From an uncultured Desulfovibrio sp. (GTDB lineage Bacteria; Desulfobacterota; Desulfovibrionia; Desulfovibrionales; Desulfovibrionaceae), in assembly GCA_900541395.1 (NCBI GenBank), contig UQJT01000063.1:1-9579 (forward strand): 9,579 bases of DNA, in the 5' to 3' direction. The translations under genes were made by a program, and so were the position numbers. This document shows positions 5,955 to 9,579 of the stretch, in pieces. Numbering within the stretch: the first letter of the stretch is position 1; the number at the start of each line of letters is the position of its first letter. A model generated the notes under the pieces. It did not search any database. It was not told the DNA's origin and saw nothing but the letters and a program-made list of their open reading frames with translations.

Positions 5955-6784
5955 GTTCTTCCATGCCAAGCGCCGAACCCGTCCTGGGCTGCATCGGATG
6001 CGGCAACATGGGCGGGGCCGTGGTCCGGGGGCTGGCCGATAAACACGCGCTGCGCCTGCTGGGCCACGACCACACTCGGGCCAAGGTGGAGGCTTTGAGC
6101 CCGGCGGACAAACCCGGCCGCGTGGAATGGAGCGACAGCCCCGAGGCTCTGGCGGCCGAAGCGGACATCATTGTGTTGGCGGTCAAACCGCATCAGATGG
6201 CGGATATGTTGACCCGTATTCGTCCCCGGCTGGACGCCTCCAAGCTGGTGGTTTCGCTGGCGGCCGCTTTTTCGCTGGAGCAGTTGCGGCGGGGAGTGGA
6301 CGGCGTATGCCCGGTGGCGCGGGTTATGCCCAACTTGCCGGCCCTGGTGGGCAAGGGGGTCTTCGCTCTTTGCCTGGACGATCCGGCCTTGACCGAAGCC
6401 CGGAAAACGTTGTTGCGGGAGCTGTTCGGGCTGTTGGGCATGGCCGTGGTTCTGCCCGAGGACAAGTTCCCGGCCTTCAGTTCGCTGGCGGGGTGCGGGC
6501 CCGCGTACGCCTGCCTGTTCATGGAAGGGATGCACAACGCCGCCGTGACTATGGGGTTCAAGGCCGATGTGGCCAAACAACTGGTGGCCGCCACGATGGA
6601 GGGGACGGCCCGGCTGGCTCAGGACAGTCCGGAAAGCTTCGCGGATCTGCGCGTTCGCGTCTGCTCCCCCGGCGGGGTCACCATTTACGCGGTCAACCAC
6701 CTGGAACGCACGGCCGTGCGCGGCCACGTGGCCGACGCCGTACTCGCTGCCATGCGCCGCGATCGCGAAATGTCGGGCGAGTAA
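5951..6784 (+). CDS. proC: Pyrroline-5-carboxylate reductase
   Basis: 277 residues. It catalyses the last step of proline synthesis, NAD(P)H-dependent reduction of 1-pyrroline-5-carboxylate, in the cytoplasm. The Rossmann motif GCGNMGGAV lies at residues 16-24, AVKPHQM at about 77-83 and [12 protein letters not shown] in the middle. The C-terminal domain has AGCGPAYA around residue 182, where the usual SGSGPAY has Ser and here Cys182. The family signature around residues 237-252 ([16 protein letters not shown]) satisfies the known P5CR pattern, although GGTT is GGVT. The start ATG overlaps the ndk stop by four bases and has only a weak upstream GTGGG, so translation probably depends on coupling. 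MPNLPA replaces the common MPNTPA. Activity is expected because all structural landmarks are intact. Confidence 0.95.
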   Translation: MSSSMPSAEPVLGCIGCGNMGGAVVRGLADKHALRLLGHDHTRAKVEALSPADKPGRVEWSDSPEALAAEADIIVLAVKPHQMADMLTRIRPRLDASKLVVSLAAAFSLEQLRRGVDGVCPVARVMPNLPALVGKGVFALCLDDPALTEARKTLLRELFGLLGMAVVLPEDKFPAFSSLAGCGPAYACLFMEGMHNAAVTMGFKADVAKQLVAATMEGTARLAQDSPESFADLRVRVCSPGGVTIYAVNHLERTAVRGHVADAVLAAMRRDREMSGE

Positions 6785-6863
6785 AGATCGGCGCTCGGCG
6801 TGCGGGGTGGTTCCGCGTGCCGCCGGGGGACGTTTGTCTCCCCCCGTCCCCGCGTCCGGTTCG

Positions 6864-6906
6864 CGCCCGCCTGCGGAAAAATATGTCTTTTCGCGGCAGG
6901 CGGGCG
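6864..6906. repeat. Long GC-rich inverted repeat between proC and the first glycosyltransferase
   Basis: CGCCCGCCTGC (6864-6874) is perfectly complementary to GCAGGCGGGCG (6896-6906). The stem continues inward with GG-AAAA (6875-6880) against TTTTC-G-C (6888-6894), with single-G bulges at 6893 and 6895. The loop is ATATGTC. No T-tract follows on either strand, so it is not a classical terminator. It could be a Rho-independent element of weak type, an mRNA-stabilising 3' structure for proC, or a protein site. A small overlapping hairpin CGTCG-AG-CGACG (6905-6916) competes with its base. Elsewhere in this 166-base gap only a six-pair GGGGGA/TCCCCC stem (6825-6844) was noticed, and no promoter. 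Confidence 0.65.
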
Positions 6907-6950
6907 TCGAGCGACGAGCCGGAGCCGGAATTTCGGCCACGGAGTTTCCC

Positions 6951-8126
6951 ATGAACATCGTTTTCATCAATTACGACAGGTACAGCGGGTGCAGCGGGGT
7001 GCATATCCATTTCCTCGCCAATGCTCTGGCCGATCGGGGGCACCGCTGCCTGGTGCTGTTGCCATCGCCGAACAACGACGATGAGTATTTCGGCAAACCA
7101 TGCTATGCCACTATGGACTCGTCAGACGCGCTTCATCTGGCTCAACGCGGTTCGCCCTTGTTCAGGAACGCCGTGCTGCATGCCTGGACCCCACGGGAAA
7201 GAGTGCGCATCGTGACCGAAGGACTGGCGGCAGCGACCGGCAGACCTTATTTTGTTCATCTGGAGGACAACGAGCGCTATATCCTTGAAAAGGTATACAA
7301 AGCCCCGTTCGAACGTTTGTACGCCGCGGCAAAGCGCGGGCATGTCGAGATTTCGCCGAATTATTGCCATCCCGTGCTGCATCAGCGTTTTCTGGAGGGG
7401 GCGGCCGGAGTAACCTGCATTATTGAAGGATTGCGGCGTTTCGTGCCCGCAGACGTGCCGTCCCTAGTGTTCTGGCCTGCCTGCGAGGACGCTTTTTTCC
7501 GTTTGTCCCCTGTGCCCAACCTCAGAATGCGGGCTCAGCTCGGCATCGCGCCGGAAGCCACAGTGCTCGTCTATCCGGGCAACTTTCATTTTGCCAATGC
7601 TCACGTCATGCAGGAATTGTATCTGGCCCTAGACAAACTGGCCGAATGGGGGCGTCCCGTACGCCTGATCCGTGCGGGCGGCGAGTATGCGGAGATTTCT
7701 CCCGAGGCCGGAGCCGCCCGCGACCGATACGTGACTCATGTGGGACACGTCAAGGCCACGGCGTTGCCCGGGCTGATCGGCATGGCCGACATCCTGGTCC
7801 AGCCCGGCGTGCCTGGCCCCTTTGACGATTGTCGGTTTCCGTCCAAGCTGCCTTTCTTTCTGGCCAGCGGGCGGCCCGTGATCACCTCGCCCGCCAATTT
7901 GGGCTTGTATCTGAAGCACGGAGAGCACTGCTTGTTCCTGACCGATTCCAGCGCCGAGGATATAGCTCGCAACGTCATACGTCTTATGGACGACGCGGCT
8001 CTGGCTCGTCGCCTGGGCGAAAACGGCCGTGATTTCGCCCGCCGTTATCTCAGTTGGGATAAATCCGCCGCCCGAGTGGAGGCGTTTTACCAACGCCTGT
8101 CGGGAGACGAGGGCGGGCGTGGTTGA
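6951..8126 (+). CDS. GT-B fold glycosyltransferase, GT4 type
   Basis: 391 residues. The N-terminal half begins MNIVFINYDRYSGCSGVHIHFLANALADRGH, with the glycine-rich acceptor-side loop (residues 12-17) usual for GT4 enzymes. The C-terminal half has VLVYPGNFHF, then HVGHVKATALPGLIGMADILVQPG. The nucleotide-sugar region PFDDCRFPSKLPFFLASGRPV follows (about 290-310), and the end is GEHCLFL plus RLGENGRDFARRYLSWDKSA. The family transfers a sugar from an activated donor at the cytoplasmic face of the membrane. The R-x-PSKLP-x-FLA-x-GRPV block is the GT4 variant in which the first acidic residue is often Asp. The second acidic position (Glu in PEFLA) is Phe302 here. Donor and acceptor cannot be told. 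ATG 6951 has GGAG (6941-6944) six bases upstream. The 3' end overlaps the next gene by eight bases, so the two glycosyltransferases are co-translated. Third codon positions look less GC-rich than in the neighbours. Confidence 0.85.
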   Translation: MNIVFINYDRYSGCSGVHIHFLANALADRGHRCLVLLPSPNNDDEYFGKPCYATMDSSDALHLAQRGSPLFRNAVLHAWTPRERVRIVTEGLAAATGRPYFVHLEDNERYILEKVYKAPFERLYAAAKRGHVEISPNYCHPVLHQRFLEGAAGVTCIIEGLRRFVPADVPSLVFWPACEDAFFRLSPVPNLRMRAQLGIAPEATVLVYPGNFHFANAHVMQELYLALDKLAEWGRPVRLIRAGGEYAEISPEAGAARDRYVTHVGHVKATALPGLIGMADILVQPGVPGPFDDCRFPSKLPFFLASGRPVITSPANLGLYLKHGEHCLFLTDSSAEDIARNVIRLMDDAALARRLGENGRDFARRYLSWDKSAARVEAFYQRLSGDEGGRG

Positions 8127-9579
8127 CCCCTTCGGGGCAATGCTCTCTGCCCTTCCGGGCGACCGGGCGGTCGGGCCGGACGGGGGCGGGTTGCGCGAGC
8201 ATAGCGCCTGCCTGGCCGACGAGGCGGAGCGCGTAGGCGGTAAAGCCGCCCGTCTGAGCCTGTTGCGAGCCTTGTTCGCGCGCGGCGCGTTTGCCGGGCC
8301 GCCCCTGACCGGCCCGCCTTACGACGCTTGGCGCGAACTGGACGCGGCCCGAAGGGAAGAGTCGGGGCCGCCGGATGCCGGGCCTTTGCTGTCCGTGCTG
8401 CTGCCCGTCTATAATCCTCGACCGGAACATCTGGACCGGGCCTTGACCTCTCTGACGCGCCAAACCTGGCTCCGCTGGGAATGCTGCGCGGTGGACGACG
8501 CGTCCACGGACCCCGCCGCGGCGGCCGTTCTGCGCCATTATGCCGAGGCCGACGCCCGCTTCCGCCTGACGTTCCGTCCGGTCAACGGGCATATCTGCGC
8601 GGCCACCAACACGGCCCTGGATATGGCTCGGGGCGAGTGGTGCGCCCTGCTGGACCAGGACGATATTCTTGAGCCGGACGCCCTGGCCCGCATGGTCGCC
8701 GCCGCCGTCCGCCATCCCGAATCCGTCGTGATTTTTTCGGATCAGGATCAGATGGAAGACGCGCCCGGCGTGTTCCGGAGAGACAACCCCTTTTTCAAAC
8801 CCGGCCCGGACCCCGACTTGTTGCTGGCTTTCAACATTGTTTCGCATCTCGGCGTCTACCGGACCGGCGCGTTGCGCCGCCTGGGCGGATTTCGGATCGG
8901 CCTGGAGGGCGCCCAGGATCACGATCTCGCCCTGCGTTGTCTGGCTGTTTTCGGCCCGGAGGCCTTTACCCACGTGCCGGAGCCTCTGTATCACTGGCGT
9001 CGTCACGCGGGCAGCACGTCCCGGGGCTGGAACGCGAAACCGTACGCGCGGGCCGCCTCGCTGGCCGCCCGCCGGGATTATGCGGCAAACGCCGGACTGC
9101 GCGCCGAATTCACGTTGCAGCCCGATTCGTTGTACGCCGCCGTGCGCTTCGCTCCGCCTTCTCCCTCGCCTTTGCTCAGTCTGTGTCTGTTGGTGGAGGC
9201 GGAAGGTATGGACGTCCAGGCCGCGCGCCGCGTTTTGGAATGCTGTTCCTATGCCAAACGGGAGGGCGTGGTGGCCGTGGCGGCCGATGCGTTGCCCCCG
9301 GCGAAAATCCGGGTTCTGGAGCGACTGGTTGCGGAATGCCGGGCCCGTTTGGTGCCTGTGTCGGGTCGTCCGGATGCGTTCGGACTGGCCGAAGCGGCGG
9401 CCCGAGCGGCTCGTGGCGGGGCGCTGGCCTTTATCCGTGCGGGCGATGTCCCCGCCCGCGCGGACTGGGCGGACCGGGCCGTGGGCGCTCTGTGGCGAGC
9501 CGACGTGGGGGCGACGGGGTGCCGGGGGGTGTTGCCCGCAGGTTTTTTGAGTCAGGCCGGGTATGCGACGGGCCGCGAG
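8119..9579 (+). CDS. GT2-family glycosyltransferase, 3' end beyond window
   Basis: A frame open for 487 codons from GTG 8119 to the window edge, with GAGGG (8109-8113) five bases upstream. It overlaps the preceding gene by eight bases. The in-frame ATG at 8140 lacks a spaced ribosome site. Residues 1-91 are an unassigned N-terminal extension. A GT-A/GT2 domain spans about 92-300: LSVLLPVYNPRPEHL, VDDASTD, then RPVNGHICAATNTALDMARGEW. LLDQDD carries the metal-binding D179-x-D181, SDQDQ lies at 207-211, and VSHLGVYRTGALRRLGGF is followed by the catalytic-base region GAQDHDLALRC (264-274) and YHWRRHAGSTS. This matches the multi-domain O-antigen/rhamnan-type transferases (RfbC/WsaE-like). From about 350 a second GT2-like fold seems to begin (LLSLCLLVE, later ALAFIRAGDVPARADW), but it lacks the DxD. 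The predicted role is assembly of a surface glycan or protein-linked glycan with the upstream GT4. Confidence 0.88.
   Translation, partial: MVDPFGAMLSALPGDRAVGPDGGGLREHSACLADEAERVGGKAARLSLLRALFARGAFAGPPLTGPPYDAWRELDAARREESGPPDAGPLLSVLLPVYNPRPEHLDRALTSLTRQTWLRWECCAVDDASTDPAAAAVLRHYAEADARFRLTFRPVNGHICAATNTALDMARGEWCALLDQDDILEPDALARMVAAAVRHPESVVIFSDQDQMEDAPGVFRRDNPFFKPGPDPDLLLAFNIVSHLGVYRTGALRRLGGFRIGLEGAQDHDLALRCLAVFGPEAFTHVPEPLYHWRRHAGSTSRGWNAKPYARAASLAARRDYAANAGLRAEFTLQPDSLYAAVRFAPPSPSPLLSLCLLVEAEGMDVQAARRVLECCSYAKREGVVAVAADALPPAKIRVLERLVAECRARLVPVSGRPDAFGLAEAAARAARGGALAFIRAGDVPARADWADRAVGALWRADVGATGCRGVLPAGFLSQAGYATGRE

Noticed and set aside
6825..6844. GGGGGA / TCCCCC hairpin after proC as a terminator
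   Set aside because: Only six pairs, an eight-base loop and no T run downstream.
5921..6970. Antisense frame opposite proC
   Set aside because: Covers an intact proC with family signatures on the other strand and shows no recognisable protein.
8050..9006. Antisense frame opposite the GT2 gene
   Set aside because: The plus-strand frame from 8119 has a complete GT2 domain; the antisense translation is compositionally biased and motif-free.
8837..9550. Plus-strand frame of 237 codons inside the GT2 gene in another phase
   Set aside because: It is out of phase with the GT2 frame that runs open from 8119 to the edge with clear motifs; its Trp/Arg/Cys-rich translation is a frame shadow.

Overview
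The window is GC-rich, compactly coded bacterial chromosome. The protein style, the coupled yibQ-type/ndk/proC block and the C-terminal architecture of the S41 protease suggest a deltaproteobacterial sulfate reducer of the Desulfovibrionaceae type. This is inference from gene content; there is no rRNA or other marker in the window.

Layout. At the left edge an AsmA-family envelope gene runs leftward and is cut by the window end. A divergent intergenic region of about 200 bases with three dyad symmetries separates it from a rightward gene for an unrecognised eight-helix membrane protein. A locally AT-rich promoter island follows. It leads into a short Ada-type regulator (zinc-binding Cys4 phosphotriester domain fused to an AraC helix-turn-helix, with no alkyltransferase domain). 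Next is a ctpA-type PDZ/S41 protease with its own weak promoter candidate and a strong intrinsic terminator. Only ten bases after the T-tract of that terminator starts a membrane-anchored divergent polysaccharide deacetylase (YibQ family). It is coupled by a 4-base ATGA overlap to ndk, which is coupled the same way to proC. After a 166-base gap with a long GC-rich inverted repeat come two overlapping glycosyltransferase genes, one GT-B/GT4 and one GT2 that continues past the window end. The GT2 frame starts at a GTG and is open for 487 codons to the edge.

How the genes fit together. CtpA, the YibQ-type protein and AsmA point to cell-envelope and peptidoglycan maintenance. Ndk and ProC are housekeeping enzymes (nucleotide balance and proline synthesis) that ride on the same transcript as the YibQ-type gene. 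The two glycosyltransferases look like the start of a surface-glycan or protein-glycosylation cluster.

The most interesting signal is the ctpA/yibQ-type junction. The terminator leaves no space for a promoter behind it, and an upstream segment can pair over 11 bases with the terminator's left arm and loop, which is the arrangement of a transcription attenuator. No mobile element, CRISPR array, tRNA or rRNA gene was seen.
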